This document shows, in pieces, positions 33,157 to 42,688 of a stretch of DNA of 64,000 bases. Source of the stretch: Segatella buccae ATCC 33574. GTDB taxonomy: Bacteria; Bacteroidota; Bacteroidia; Bacteroidales; Bacteroidaceae. A program made the position numbers and the translations under genes. Location of the stretch: the NCBI RefSeq assembly GCF_000184945.1, contig NZ_GL586311.1, positions 2,024,598 through 2,088,597 on the forward strand. Reading direction: 5' to 3'. The stretch's first letter is position 1. The number at the start of each line of letters is the position of its first letter. The notes under the pieces are model-generated. The model was not told the origin of the DNA, made no database searches, and saw only the letters and a list, made by a program, of their open reading frames with translations.

Positions 33157-34023
33157 CTATGCCAGTGTCAGGCATCGCCATTCCCTTTCGGCCTTGCGTC
33201 CGGTCTCTTTCAGTCCCAGCTGGGCCGCTTTTTCCACAATGGGGCGTATGTCCTGTTCATAGAATCCGGAAAGGATGAGCACGCCTCCGTGTGACAACAC
33301 GCTCTTGAAAGTCTCCATGTCTTGGAGCAGTGTGTTGCGGTTAATGTTGGCCAAGACCACATCGAAGAGGCCGTTCACATGGTTCAGCACATGGGCGTCG
33401 CCATGATAGACTTCAAAATTCTCCACATGGTTGAGTTCTGCATTATGCCGTGTGTTCTCCACGCTCCACTCGTCGATGTCATAGCCCACCACCTCTCGGG
33501 CCCCCATCTTGGCGGCAGCTATGCCCAAGATGCCTGTTCCGCATCCACAATCGAGTATTCTTTTTCCGTCGAGATCCATATTGAGCAAAGTGGAAACCAT
33601 CATTCGGGTTGTCTCATGCGTGCCCGTTCCGAATGCCTGCACGGCATCGATGCCGATTTCGATATGGTCTTCCGACTGGCCGGGATGGAGATCTGAAGCA
33701 TGCTTCGCGTCGTAGATAATCACCGTATCATCCACTACGATGGGGTCAAATCCGGTAGCTTCCCATGTTTCATTCCAGTTTTTATCCTCCATCTCTTCTG
33801 TTTTATATTCGATTTCTGCGGAGGGCAGGGGGAAGTTGGCAAGCCTCTCGTTGAGCGTTTCTTGGTCAAAAAGGTCACGTTGTACATAACCGTCAAGTCC
33901 TTCTTCCGTCTCTTCGAAAGACTCAAAACCCGCACCGGCTGCCTCATCGGCCAACAGGTCGCGTGCCGTTTGCAGCTCTTCACCGGCGCACCTGATCTTA
34001 AAATGTGCTACAAGATATTTCAT
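33157..34023 (-). CDS. prmA: Ribosomal protein L11 methyltransferase
   Basis: Trimethylates bL11/uL11 lysines. 288 residues with the class I methyltransferase motif ILDCGCGTGILGIAAAKMG (about 150-168), preceded by the PrmA-specific AFGTGTHETTRM, and a later ANINRNTL. The N-terminal substrate-binding domain occupies about the first 90 residues. Its promoter box is at 34053-34046 on the minus strand. Confidence 0.93.
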   Translation of the reverse strand: MKYLVAHFKIRCAGEELQTARDLLADEAAGAGFESFEETEEGLDGYVQRDLFDQETLNERLANFPLPSAEIEYKTEEMEDKNWNETWEATGFDPIVVDDTVIIYDAKHASDLHPGQSEDHIEIGIDAVQAFGTGTHETTRMMVSTLLNMDLDGKRILDCGCGTGILGIAAAKMGAREVVGYDIDEWSVENTRHNAELNHVENFEVYHGDAHVLNHVNGLFDVVLANINRNTLLQDMETFKSVLSHGGVLILSGFYEQDIRPIVEKAAQLGLKETGRKAEREWRCLTLA

Positions 34024-34045
34024 ACTGATTGTTAAATTTATATTG

Positions 34046-34053
34046 CAAATATA
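34046..34053 (-). promoter_or_regulatory. -7 box for prmA
   Basis: TATATTTG on the minus strand, 22 bp upstream of the prmA ATG. Confidence 0.6.
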
Positions 34054-34095
34054 TAAAAAATAGGGAAAAACCTATCATCGTTTAGGGTTTTTCCT

Positions 34096-34103
34096 TATTT
34101 TTG
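34096..34103 (+). promoter_or_regulatory. -7 box for the aromatic-rich protein gene
   Basis: TATTTTTG lies 63 bp upstream of the ATG at 34167 and is divergent from the prmA box. Confidence 0.55.
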
Positions 34104-34166
34104 CATCAAAAGAATAAATATTTTTGCATATACAAAGGTGGTTAATACATAAACAAGATACGCAAT

Positions 34167-35111
34167 ATGAAGAAAAAACTATTTCTACTCATAGTCCTGT
34201 TGGGAGCCATGCCATGGACGCTCATGGCTCAGGACGACGACCTCTACTTTGTACCAAAGAAAGCGGTCGAGAGAAACCATGACTCGCAGCAGCGCGCAGA
34301 CATGGGCCCTGTGTATCACAGTGGGAGCAATCGCAATGTAGATGAATATAATCGCTATGGACGCTTGAGAAGCACCTATCAAAAGATAGGGACCGACTCG
34401 CTCGGCGATGATATCATTATGTTTCAAACCGGACGGGGCATCTATCCCGATTCTTCCTATGTGGACACGCTCTTTGCCGAACGCTATGCACGCAACGATG
34501 AGGATTTCGGCTATACGCGTTCCATGAGCCGGTGGGATGACTTCTACGATCCTTGGGTGTATGCCCGTTTCGGCTGGGGGCCATATTGGCGTTACGGCTG
34601 GGGTTGGCATAGCGCGTGGAGTCCCTATTACTACTCGAGCTATTGGTATGACCCGTGGTATGATCCGTGGTTTTATGGCTATGGCTGGGGCTACCCTTAC
34701 TATCGCTACGGCTGGTATTCGCCCTATTATGGCTATGGCTGGGGCTATCCCTATTACGGTTATCCCTATTATGGCGGTGGTTATGTAGCTTACAACGGGC
34801 GTGCCCGCACCTCCTATTCTTCTCCCATAAGGTCGGACGGCAGCAGCCGGTTTGTGCAAGGAGGAGACCGTACCAATAGCTACACATCCCGGAGCAGAAG
34901 CAACAGGGCGTTTGGCAGTCGTTCCGGTTATGCTGACCCCACTCAGAGTTCAAACTTCCCACGCCAGAGCATTCCTTCCTCTACCCGTTCTTTTGGCAAT
35001 GGCGGCTCTTCAAGCTATGGCGGGATGCGTGGCAGCGGATTTGGAGGCAGCCACTCCGGAGGCTTCGGAGGTGGCGGAAGCCGTCCAAGTGGCTTTGGCG
35101 GTCATCGGTAA
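34167..35111 (+). CDS. Secreted Tyr/Trp/Gly-rich low-complexity protein
   Basis: 314 residues. A signal peptide ends at LMAQ (residue 22). Residues about 130-215 are an aromatic block built of short imperfect repeats such as YDPW, YGWGYPYY and YSPYYGYGWG. The C-terminal 100 residues are Ser/Gly/Arg-rich (GSGFGGSHSGGFGGGG). Between the signal peptide and the aromatic block lies an ordinary acidic segment. Such proteins occur in Bacteroidales without an assigned function. The composition suggests a disordered, surface-associated or matrix protein. It lies 39 bp upstream of the FadL-type gene and is likely in one transcript with it. Confidence 0.75.
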   Translation: MKKKLFLLIVLLGAMPWTLMAQDDDLYFVPKKAVERNHDSQQRADMGPVYHSGSNRNVDEYNRYGRLRSTYQKIGTDSLGDDIIMFQTGRGIYPDSSYVDTLFAERYARNDEDFGYTRSMSRWDDFYDPWVYARFGWGPYWRYGWGWHSAWSPYYYSSYWYDPWYDPWFYGYGWGYPYYRYGWYSPYYGYGWGYPYYGYPYYGGGYVAYNGRARTSYSSPIRSDGSSRFVQGGDRTNSYTSRSRSNRAFGSRSGYADPTQSSNFPRQSIPSSTRSFGNGGSSSYGGMRGSGFGGSHSGGFGGGGSRPSGFGGHR

Positions 35112-35150
35112 GACTGTATAAATGATAGTGGTAACTATAATAAGTAAAAG

Positions 35151-36737
35151 ATGAAAACAAAATATATTTATTTGGCAGCTGCGGTGCTTGTTGCAGTGCC
35201 GGCTTTTGCTCAAGAGACTTATCTTGACACGAAACTCGTAGAGAACGACTTGAACGGCACTGCCCGCTATGTGGGAATGGGCGGTGCTATGGAAGCTCTT
35301 GGAGCGGATATATCCACCATTTCGACCAATCCTGCGGGCTTGGGACTCTTCCGCAAGTCGCAAGTGACCCTTTCCGGAGGTCTGCTGATGCAGACCGGTG
35401 CCAAGAAGAGGTTTGAATATGATGGAGTGACTGGAAATATCGGAGGAAAAAAAGACAATCTTAGTTTTGATCAGGTGGGACTGGTTTGGGCCATTAAAAT
35501 GGAAAATCATTCCATGCTCAATCTTGCTTTCCAATACAGGAAAAGCCGTAACTTCGACCAGCTCTTGAATGCTTTCGGCAATCTGGGAGGAGCCTCCCAA
35601 AGCAAGTTGGCCGCCTTGAAGTATGCCGAAGTGCAGGATCTGAAGAAGCGTGGTTACGCTTCCGATGCCAAGTATATTTGGAATGCAGTTGACGAAAACT
35701 TCGCCTCAGCCTTGGGAACAGGAGCTCAGGGATTGAACTATCTTGATGGAAAGAGCTATCTGTTCGGCCAATACCAGAAAGGATATATCGGTGAGTATGA
35801 TTTCAGTGCAAGCGGTAATATCAACGATAGGGTGTATTTGGGATTGACCGTAGGCATCCATGATGTCAACTATCGCAGCAATAGCTATTACACGGAGAAT
35901 TACCAACAAGGCTCTTATGGAGAGAGTTGGGAGGAGCTTCGCATGGACGGTACGGGGTATGATGTGAAGTTGGGTGTGATCGTTCGCCCCATAGAGGCAT
36001 CGCCTTTCCGCATCGGTGGTTATGTGAACAGTCCGATATTCTATGATTTGGATACCCGTGGAACGGCCGACTTGCGCATTACGGATCCCGCATCCTCTGC
36101 CGCTCCTAACTATGTGGACAAAAGCAACGGTGCCACCAACGATTTCCGGGTGAATACGCCATGGAAGTTTGGTTTGAGTCTGGGACATACAGTTGGCAAT
36201 TTCCTGGCTTTTGGGGCCACTTACGAGTTTGCTGATTATAGCCGCATCGACAATCGCTATAAGACCGGGGAAGGCTGGGATTACTACGATGGCTATTACG
36301 AGACAAGTGCCAGTGACAAGTTGATGAATGAGCACACCAGACAGACCTTAAAGGGTGTGAGCACCTTGAAGTTGGGACTGGAGTTTAAGCCGGTGAGCGC
36401 TTTCGCACTGCGCGTGGGCTACAACTATGTGTCTCCGATGTTTGAGACGAGTGGTTTCCGTGATGCAGCTGTTGCTTCCGATGGTTCACGCACGGCGACA
36501 TCTACCGACTATACCAACTGGAAGGCTACCAATCGTTTGACTCTAGGCATGGGATATAGCTTCAAGAGTTTCTTTGCCGACTTGGCTTATCAGTATAGTT
36601 CGACCAAGGGTGATTTCTATCCTGTCGGCAATCAATATCTTTCTAAAGCCTATAATAATACGGTCACCACACCTGCGGCAACGAATGTCAAGAATGATCG
36701 GCACCAACTTCTCATGACATTAGGATATAGGTTCTAA
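35151..36737 (+). CDS. FadL/OmpP1-type outer membrane protein
   Basis: 528 residues. The signal peptide is cleaved near PAFAQ. The N-terminal NGTARYVGMGGAMEALGADISTI is the plug signature of the OmpP1/FadL/TodX family as found in Bacteroidetes, followed by NPAGLGLFRKSQ. Alternating hydrophobic strands continue to a C-terminal aromatic residue (LLMTLGYRF). Homologues in Prevotella and Porphyromonas are often labelled hemin receptor, but that role is not shown by sequence; hydrophobic-substrate uptake is the family theme. Confidence 0.85.
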   Translation: MKTKYIYLAAAVLVAVPAFAQETYLDTKLVENDLNGTARYVGMGGAMEALGADISTISTNPAGLGLFRKSQVTLSGGLLMQTGAKKRFEYDGVTGNIGGKKDNLSFDQVGLVWAIKMENHSMLNLAFQYRKSRNFDQLLNAFGNLGGASQSKLAALKYAEVQDLKKRGYASDAKYIWNAVDENFASALGTGAQGLNYLDGKSYLFGQYQKGYIGEYDFSASGNINDRVYLGLTVGIHDVNYRSNSYYTENYQQGSYGESWEELRMDGTGYDVKLGVIVRPIEASPFRIGGYVNSPIFYDLDTRGTADLRITDPASSAAPNYVDKSNGATNDFRVNTPWKFGLSLGHTVGNFLAFGATYEFADYSRIDNRYKTGEGWDYYDGYYETSASDKLMNEHTRQTLKGVSTLKLGLEFKPVSAFALRVGYNYVSPMFETSGFRDAAVASDGSRTATSTDYTNWKATNRLTLGMGYSFKSFFADLAYQYSSTKGDFYPVGNQYLSKAYNNTVTTPAATNVKNDRHQLLMTLGYRF

Positions 36738-36751
36738 TTATAAATACTCAT

Positions 36752-36791
36752 TCGTCTGCCTATATTCGTTCGGACGGATATAGGCAGACGA
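36752..36791 (+). terminator. Inverted repeat after the FadL-type gene
   Basis: A 14-bp perfect inverted repeat (36752-36765 with 36778-36791) has a 12-nt loop and starts 14 bp after the stop. It lacks a T-run, so it may mark the 3' end without intrinsic termination. Confidence 0.5.
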
Positions 36792-36877
36792 TAATACAAT
36801 GCTTCTACATTGCTCATGCTGATATCATCCTCCGTTAAATAACGGGGTGAAAATTTTGTATATTCAAATTAAATAAG

Positions 36878-36885
36878 TAACTTTG
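36878..36885 (+). promoter_or_regulatory. -7 box for infC-rpmI-rplT
   Basis: TAACTTTG lies 36 bp upstream of the infC ATG. Confidence 0.6.
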
Positions 36886-36921
36886 CAGCCGATTATCCAA
36901 AAAACAACATAAAATAGTTGA

Positions 36922-37602
36922 ATGAAGAATGACAAAATGAAAAATCAGTACCGCGTAAATGAACAAATACGCGTACGTGAAGTGAGAGTGGTGAGCGATG
37001 GAGGTTCGGAAGTGATACCTACTCGCAAAGCTCTTGACATGGCTCGGCAGCAAGGCGTTGATCTCGTGGAGATTTCGCCTAACGCGCAACCGCCTGTTTG
37101 TCGTCTCATTGACTATTCCAAGTTCCTTTACCAGCAGAAGAAGCATCAGAAAGAGATGAAGCAGAAGCAGGTGAAGGTGGAGATCAAGGAAATCAGATTC
37201 GGCCCTCAGACCGACGAGCACGACTATCAGTTTAAGTTGAAGCATGCCCAAGAGTTCCTTAACGAGGGTAACAAGGTGCGTGCTTATGTGTTCTTCCGTG
37301 GTAGGAGTATTCTTTTCAAGGAACAAGGCGAGGTGCTCCTCCTTCGATTTGCCAACGATTTGGAAGAATACGGCAAGGTGGAGCAGATGCCAAAACTTGA
37401 AGGCAAGAAAATGTTTCTGTATATGGCTCCGAAGAAAACGGGTGTCGTGAAGAAGAGCCAACAGAAGATGGATCGTGAGAGGCGTGAAGCTGAGGCCAAG
37501 GCCGCTTCGGAGGTTGAGGCAGAAACAAGGGCGGAGCAAAACGGGCTTTTGGCTAATGCCAAGGGCGGTGAGGCTCTCAAGAAAATACTCGTTGAGGAGT
37601 AG
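36922..37602 (+). CDS. infC: Translation initiation factor IF-3
   Basis: 226 residues against about 180 in E. coli. The N-domain ([19 protein letters not shown]), the linker and the C-domain ([27 protein letters not shown]) are intact. The extra about 45 residues are a charged C-terminal tail ([19 protein letters not shown]), as in other Bacteroidetes. It begins with ATG rather than the AUU start used for autoregulation in enterobacteria. A second ATG at 36937 is a possible alternative. Confidence 0.95.
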   Translation: MKNDKMKNQYRVNEQIRVREVRVVSDGGSEVIPTRKALDMARQQGVDLVEISPNAQPPVCRLIDYSKFLYQQKKHQKEMKQKQVKVEIKEIRFGPQTDEHDYQFKLKHAQEFLNEGNKVRAYVFFRGRSILFKEQGEVLLLRFANDLEEYGKVEQMPKLEGKKMFLYMAPKKTGVVKKSQQKMDRERREAEAKAASEVEAETRAEQNGLLANAKGGEALKKILVEE

Positions 37603-37606
37603 GCTT

Positions 37607-37627
37607 GGAGGGAGTATGACTCCCTTT
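37607..37627 (+). promoter_or_regulatory. Hairpin between infC and rpmI
   Basis: A 7-bp perfect stem, extendable to 9 bp with G-T pairs, has a 3-nt loop and starts just after the infC stop. It is followed by a weak T-rich stretch. It could attenuate read-through into rpmI-rplT, the genes autoregulated by bL20 in other bacteria; that link is inference. Confidence 0.4.
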
Positions 37628-37717
37628 AGCGTTTTGAATAAAGAAAATGACTGAGTGGTACCGCCGGGTATATGCGTTGCCACCTTTTAATAATAACAAT
37701 TATAAAATAACAAAAAA

Positions 37718-37915
37718 ATGCCAAAAGTAAAGACTAATTCCAGTGCCAAGAAGAGATTCTCATTTACTGGTACAGGCAAGATTAAGCGTCATCACGCTTT
37801 CCACAGTCACATTCTGACTAAGAAAACCAAGAAACAGAAGAGAAATCTGGTTCATGACACACTTGTTGATCGGACTAACCTGAAGCAGGTTCGTGACTTG
37901 CTCTGCCTCCGTTAA
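37718..37915 (+). CDS. rpmI: 50S ribosomal protein bL35
   Basis: 65 residues, strongly basic, with the family features [21 protein letters not shown] and [14 protein letters not shown]. It sits between infC and rplT in the conserved order. Confidence 0.96.
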   Translation: MPKVKTNSSAKKRFSFTGTGKIKRHHAFHSHILTKKTKKQKRNLVHDTLVDRTNLKQVRDLLCLR

Positions 37916-37954
37916 TTATGGACTTTTTAGTCGAACTTTTAAAGAAGAAAAACT

Positions 37955-38299
37955 ATGTCAAGATCAGTTAATCATGTTGCATCAAGAGCAAGAAGAAAAC
38001 GTATTCTGAAGCTCACTAAGGGTTATTTTGGAGCACGCAAGAATGTTTGGACGGTAGCTAAGAATACTTGGGAGAAGGGTCTCACCTATGCCTACCGCGA
38101 CCGCCGCAATAAGAAGCGCACTTTCCGCGCTCTGTGGATTCAGCGTATCAATGCTGCTGCCCGTCTCGAGAATATGAGTTATAGCCAGTTGATGGGTGCG
38201 CTGCACAAAGCAGGCATCGAAATCAACCGTAAGGTTCTTGCCGACCTTGCAGTCAACAATCCTCAGGCTTTCAAGGCCATTGTTGACAAAGTGAAATAA
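37955..38299 (+). CDS. rplT: 50S ribosomal protein bL20
   Basis: 114 residues with the basic N-terminal arm ([19 protein letters not shown]) and the globular C-terminus ([16 protein letters not shown]). It closes the infC operon and is followed by a terminator. Confidence 0.97.
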   Translation: MSRSVNHVASRARRKRILKLTKGYFGARKNVWTVAKNTWEKGLTYAYRDRRNKKRTFRALWIQRINAAARLENMSYSQLMGALHKAGIEINRKVLADLAVNNPQAFKAIVDKVK

Positions 38300-38325
38300 G
38301 CGAATTATTTTGTACACATATATTT

Positions 38326-38359
38326 AAAGCGTCTGCCTTGCGAAAGGTCAGACGCTTTT
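38326..38359 (+). terminator. Terminator of infC-rpmI-rplT
   Basis: A 10-bp stem (AAAGCGTCTG paired with CAGACGCTTT) plus a CCTT/AAGG extension is followed by T's. It begins 27 bp after the rplT stop. Confidence 0.75.
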
Positions 38360-38485
38360 GTGTGTTGGATAATGAGGAGGCATTTGCTTCTGTAGACTGT
38401 GCCGGACTTGTTGGCGGACTTGTTGGCGGAGAAGACCGCATGTTTAATTAAATGCAATTTATTTTGTCATTATGTAGATATTCCT

Positions 38486-38493
38486 TATCTTTG
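38486..38493 (+). promoter_or_regulatory. -7 box for the ABC-F gene
   Basis: TATCTTTG lies 21 bp upstream of the ATG at 38515. Confidence 0.6.
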
Positions 38494-38514
38494 TAGGTCA
38501 AAATAGATAAACAG

Positions 38515-40455
38515 ATGATTTCAGTAGAAGGATTGAAAGTTGAGTTTGGGGTTAAGCCCTTGTTTACTGATGTTGGCTTTGTTGTCAACGACACCGACCG
38601 CATCGCACTGGTGGGGAAAAACGGTGCCGGCAAATCGACCTTGCTCAAAATCCTTTGCGGGCGGCAGAAACCTACAAGTGGCGTGGTTTCAGTGCCTAAC
38701 GACACGACTATAGGATATTTGCCCCAAGTGATGAATTTGCAGGATGACACCACCGTGCGTGAAGAAACACGGAAAGCTTTTTCTGACACCACGCGGTTGA
38801 AGGAACGGCTTGATGATATGCAGCAGCAGATGGCCGAGCGAACCGATTATGACAGTGATGATTATATCCAACTGGTGGAGCGGTTTACGCAGGAACATGA
38901 ACGTTACATGATGCTTGGTGGCGAGAATTACGAGGCGGAAATAGAACGTACGCTTGTCGGTCTGGGATTCACGCGTGATGACTTGAACCGACCCACCAAG
39001 GAGTTTTCGGGTGGTTGGCGTATGCGCATCGAATTGGCTAAAATCCTGCTTCGCAAGCCCGATGTTCTTCTATTGGATGAGCCTACCAACCACCTTGACA
39101 TCGAGAGCATTCAGTGGTTGGAGCAGTTTCTCGTTCAAAGTGCCAAGGCTGTGGTGTTGGTGAGCCACGACCGTGCCTTCATTAACAATGTGACCAATCG
39201 CACATTGGAAATCACCTGCGGACGGGTGGAAGACTATCGGGTGAAATATGACGAGTATGTGGTGCTTCGTAAAGAACGGCGCGAACAGCAACTTCGTGCC
39301 TACGAGAATCAGCAGAAAGAAATTGCCGATATGAAGGACTTTATAGAGAAGTTTCGCTACAAGCCCACCAAGGCCGTGCAGGTGCAAAGCCGCATCAAGC
39401 AACTGGCTAAGATTGTTCCGATAGAGGTCGATGAGGTGGATAACAGTGCCTTGCGGTTGAAGTTCCCTCCCTGTCTGCGTTCGGGTGACTATCCGGTCAT
39501 TTGCGACGAAGTGCGTAAGGATTACGGCAATCACACGGTCTTTGATCATGTCACATTCACTATTAAGCGTGGGGAAAAGGTGGCTTTTGTCGGGAAAAAC
39601 GGTGAGGGAAAGTCTACGCTCGTGAAGTGTATCATGAATGAAATTCCATTTACGGGCAGTCTGAAGATAGGGCACAATGTCCAAATAGGCTATTTTGCCC
39701 AAAACCAAGCCCAACTGTTGGATGAGGAACTGACCGTCTTCGACACTATCGACCAAGTGGCTACGGGAGACATGCGTCTGAGAATCAATGACCTACTCGG
39801 TGCATTCATGTTTGGTGGCGAGACTTCTGAAAAAAAAGTGAAAGTGCTTTCAGGTGGTGAGCGTAGTCGGCTGGCCATGATTAAATTGCTACTCGAACCG
39901 GTCAATCTTCTCATTCTCGATGAGCCAACCAACCACCTTGATATGCCCTCTAAGGATGTGCTCAAAGAGGCTATCAAAGTTTTCGACGGCACGGCTATCA
40001 TCGTGAGCCACGACCGTGAGTTCCTTGATGGGCTGGTCGATAAGGTGTATGAGTTTGGTGGAGGCCGTGTCAAAGAACATCTTGGCGGAATTTATGATTA
40101 TCTCCGTTCCCACGATGCCGATACGATCCACGCTGCATTGTCTGCCAATGCACATACGCCCGACAAGACCGTCATCCCCTCGGAAGTGAAAGAGGGGAAT
40201 GGTAAGCAGAACTATGCCGAACATAAAGAACAACAGAAGAAAATAAGGAAGGCAGAGCGCGCGGTGAAAGAGACAGAAGATAAGGTTGCCCGATTGGAAA
40301 TCCGGAAAACTGAACTCGACAAGTTGTTGGCCAAGCCCGATAATGCAGCCAATATGGATTTGATAGCCGAATACACGGATATTATGCAGCAACTTGACAA
40401 GGAGAACGAGCGATGGATGGTATTGTCCGAGGAGCTTGAAAAGATACAAGAATAA
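38515..40455 (+). CDS. ABC-F family ATPase
   Basis: 646 residues without membrane segments. Two ABC cassettes are seen: Walker A GKNGAGKST with FSGGWRMR and LLDEPTNHLD, then GKNGEGKST with LSGGERSR and LILDEPTNHLD. The linker between them is long and charged, as in translation-related ABC-F proteins, and the C-terminus is a coiled coil (about 560-646). These proteins act on the ribosomal E site; some protect against antibiotics. Nothing here separates a housekeeping member (Uup/YdiF-like) from a resistance member. The M13 peptidase gene follows after 32 bp. Confidence 0.9.
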   Translation: MISVEGLKVEFGVKPLFTDVGFVVNDTDRIALVGKNGAGKSTLLKILCGRQKPTSGVVSVPNDTTIGYLPQVMNLQDDTTVREETRKAFSDTTRLKERLDDMQQQMAERTDYDSDDYIQLVERFTQEHERYMMLGGENYEAEIERTLVGLGFTRDDLNRPTKEFSGGWRMRIELAKILLRKPDVLLLDEPTNHLDIESIQWLEQFLVQSAKAVVLVSHDRAFINNVTNRTLEITCGRVEDYRVKYDEYVVLRKERREQQLRAYENQQKEIADMKDFIEKFRYKPTKAVQVQSRIKQLAKIVPIEVDEVDNSALRLKFPPCLRSGDYPVICDEVRKDYGNHTVFDHVTFTIKRGEKVAFVGKNGEGKSTLVKCIMNEIPFTGSLKIGHNVQIGYFAQNQAQLLDEELTVFDTIDQVATGDMRLRINDLLGAFMFGGETSEKKVKVLSGGERSRLAMIKLLLEPVNLLILDEPTNHLDMPSKDVLKEAIKVFDGTAIIVSHDREFLDGLVDKVYEFGGGRVKEHLGGIYDYLRSHDADTIHAALSANAHTPDKTVIPSEVKEGNGKQNYAEHKEQQKKIRKAERAVKETEDKVARLEIRKTELDKLLAKPDNAANMDLIAEYTDIMQQLDKENERWMVLSEELEKIQE

Positions 40456-40487
40456 ATAAATATACGTTTTAAAAAGTCAAACAGCTT

Positions 40488-42527
40488 ATGAACATGAAGA
40501 CTATTATTCCGATGATGGCCATCGCTGCCATGCCACTTACCGGTATGGCACAGAGTGGCAGCAAGTCGGGGCTTGTGGAGAAGAATCTCGACAAGACTGT
40601 TCGTCCTCAAGATGATTTCTACCGGTTTGCTACCGGCGGTTGGCAGAAGAACAATCCTCTGCCCCCTGCTTACAGCCGTTTCGGTAGTTTCGATCAACTT
40701 CAGGAAGACAACAACAAGCGCATCAACTCTATTCTTAAAGAGTTGCAAAGCAAGAAATTTCCTAAGGGTACTGTGGAGCAAAAACTCAGTGACTTCTACA
40801 AGTTGGCTATGGATTCTGTACGCCGTAACAAGGAAGGCATCGCGCCCGTCAAGGCTTTGCTTGACGAGATGGAAGCAGCTACGACCAAGGAAGCCTTGCA
40901 AAAACTCCAACTCAAGTATGCAAGCATGGGATATGGCGTGGCTTTCGGAAGTTATTTCGGAGCCGACGAGAAGAATGCTTCGATGAACATTCTGAATATC
41001 GGACAGGGAGGTCTGACGCTCGGCCAGAAGGACTACTATGTGAACAACGATGCTGCCACCGTAGCCATTCGTGAAGCATTCAAGCGTCACATAGCACGTA
41101 TGTTCAAACTCTATGGATTCAGTGACGCTCAAGCTGCCGCTAAGAGTGAGGCTGTGTTTCGCAATGAGACCTTGTTGGCTCTTGTATCAAAGAGTATGAC
41201 CGAATTGCGCGACCCGCAGGCTAATTACAACAAGATGACCCTCAAAGAATTTGAGGCCAACTATCCCAATATTCCACTTGCGGCTTTGTCTGAAGCCGAA
41301 GGCGTAAAGCATGACTACATCCAGGAACTGGTTGTTGGTCAACCACAGTTTATGACCGGTCTGGACAAAATTTCCGCTCTTGCATCGGCTGATGAATTGA
41401 GGGCCGCCATGGAGTGGGATGTTATTATGAATTCTGCCGGCTATCTGACCGATGAAATTCGGGAAGCCAATTTCGACTTTTTCGGGAAAACCATGAGTGG
41501 CCGTCAGCAAGACTACCCTCTCTGGAAGCGTGCCACCAATCAGGTGGAGGCGCAGATGGGCGAAGCTCTCGGGCGGATGTATGCTAAAAAGTTCTTCCCC
41601 GAATCGTCCAAGAAGATCATGCTTGATTTGGTGAAGAATTTGCAGCTCAGTCTTGGTGAGCGCATTGATGCTCAAACTTGGATGAGCGACACGACAAAGG
41701 CTGCCGCCCATGTCAAGCTCGACAGATTTTATGTGAAGATAGGCTATCCCGACAAGTGGAAAGACTACTCCAAGCTCTCCATCGATCCGGCTAAAAGCTT
41801 TTATGAAAACGTGTTGGCCTGCCGGCAGTTTGCTCACGACAAGCACATTGAAGAGAAAGCAGGTAAACCCGTTGACCGTGACGAGTGGCACATGACTCCG
41901 CAAACGGTCAATGCTTACTACAATCCTACTACCAACGAGATTTGCTTCCCCGCCGGTATCTTGCAATATCCGTTCTTTGCCCCCAAAGCCGATGAGGCCT
42001 TCAACTATGGAGCTATCGGTGTAGTGATCGGGCATGAAATGACCCACGGATTTGATGACCAAGGCCGCCAGTATGATGCCGACGGCAACATGAAAGACTG
42101 GTGGACTGCCTCTGACGCCAAGGGATTCAACGAGCGTGCCGACCTCTATGCCAACTTCTTCTCCAATATCAAGGTGCTTCCCGATCTCAATGCCAACGGT
42201 CGTTTCACACTGGGTGAGAACCTTGCCGACCACGGAGGTTTGCAAGTGGCATTCAATGCTTTCAAGCATGCTACAGCCAAGAAGCCTCTGAAAGTGAAAG
42301 ACGGTTTCACTCCCGACCAGCGCTTCTTCATAGCCTATGCAGGCGTGTGGGGGCAGAATATCACTGAAAAGGAAATCCGCAATCGCGTGAAGCGCGATCC
42401 CCATGCGTTGGGCAAGTGGCGTGTCAATGGTGCTCTGCCGCATATTGATGCTTGGTATGAGGCTTTTGGAGTGAAAGAGGGTGACAAACTCTTCATTCCC
42501 AAAAGCGAGCGACTCCAGCTTTGGTGA
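40488..42527 (+). CDS. M13-family (neprilysin-like) zinc endopeptidase
   Basis: 679 residues. The signal peptide (from MKTIIPMM, with a second ATG at 40494) is cleaved near GMAQ. The gluzincin motif is HEMTH at about 516-520, with the third ligand and Asp in ENLADHGG near 575, and the family's N-terminal DDFYRFATGGWQKNNPLP. PepO-like enzymes cleave peptides in the periplasm or at the surface. The C-terminal Trp (SERLQLW) is the family ending. It is followed by a terminator. Confidence 0.94.
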   Translation: MNMKTIIPMMAIAAMPLTGMAQSGSKSGLVEKNLDKTVRPQDDFYRFATGGWQKNNPLPPAYSRFGSFDQLQEDNNKRINSILKELQSKKFPKGTVEQKLSDFYKLAMDSVRRNKEGIAPVKALLDEMEAATTKEALQKLQLKYASMGYGVAFGSYFGADEKNASMNILNIGQGGLTLGQKDYYVNNDAATVAIREAFKRHIARMFKLYGFSDAQAAAKSEAVFRNETLLALVSKSMTELRDPQANYNKMTLKEFEANYPNIPLAALSEAEGVKHDYIQELVVGQPQFMTGLDKISALASADELRAAMEWDVIMNSAGYLTDEIREANFDFFGKTMSGRQQDYPLWKRATNQVEAQMGEALGRMYAKKFFPESSKKIMLDLVKNLQLSLGERIDAQTWMSDTTKAAAHVKLDRFYVKIGYPDKWKDYSKLSIDPAKSFYENVLACRQFAHDKHIEEKAGKPVDRDEWHMTPQTVNAYYNPTTNEICFPAGILQYPFFAPKADEAFNYGAIGVVIGHEMTHGFDDQGRQYDADGNMKDWWTASDAKGFNERADLYANFFSNIKVLPDLNANGRFTLGENLADHGGLQVAFNAFKHATAKKPLKVKDGFTPDQRFFIAYAGVWGQNITEKEIRNRVKRDPHALGKWRVNGALPHIDAWYEAFGVKEGDKLFIPKSERLQLW

Positions 42528-42553
42528 TTTTGTCTAAACAATATTTAAAAAAT

Positions 42554-42586
42554 AAAGGGTGCCGAATCTATTTCGACACCCTTTTT
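42554..42586 (+). terminator. Terminator after the M13 peptidase
   Basis: A 13-base stem with one mismatch and a 5-nt loop starts 27 bp after the stop and is followed by a T-run. Confidence 0.75.
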
Positions 42587-42608
42587 ACTTTTTCTCACCA
42601 AAAAACAG

Positions 42609-42616
42609 TAACTTTG
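42609..42616 (+). promoter_or_regulatory. -7 box for metA
   Basis: TAACTTTG lies 72 bp upstream of the metA ATG. The leader of about 65 nt shows no SAM-riboswitch signature. Confidence 0.55.
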
Positions 42617-42688
42617 CACAAATGCCCTTTGTTTTGGGGGGCGAACAAACCGAATTTATTTTTCCAACATTAGTTTCCGATTCACGAA

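Noticed and set aside
32932-33294. Plus-strand ORF after the GH25 gene
   Set aside because: It runs into the opposite strand of prmA, has unusual composition, and crosses the palindrome at 33095. I treat the gap as non-coding.
34530-34790. Tandem repeats that might be a CRISPR array
   Set aside because: They are in-frame Tyr/Trp/Gly codon repeats inside a secreted protein, with no constant repeat-spacer pattern.
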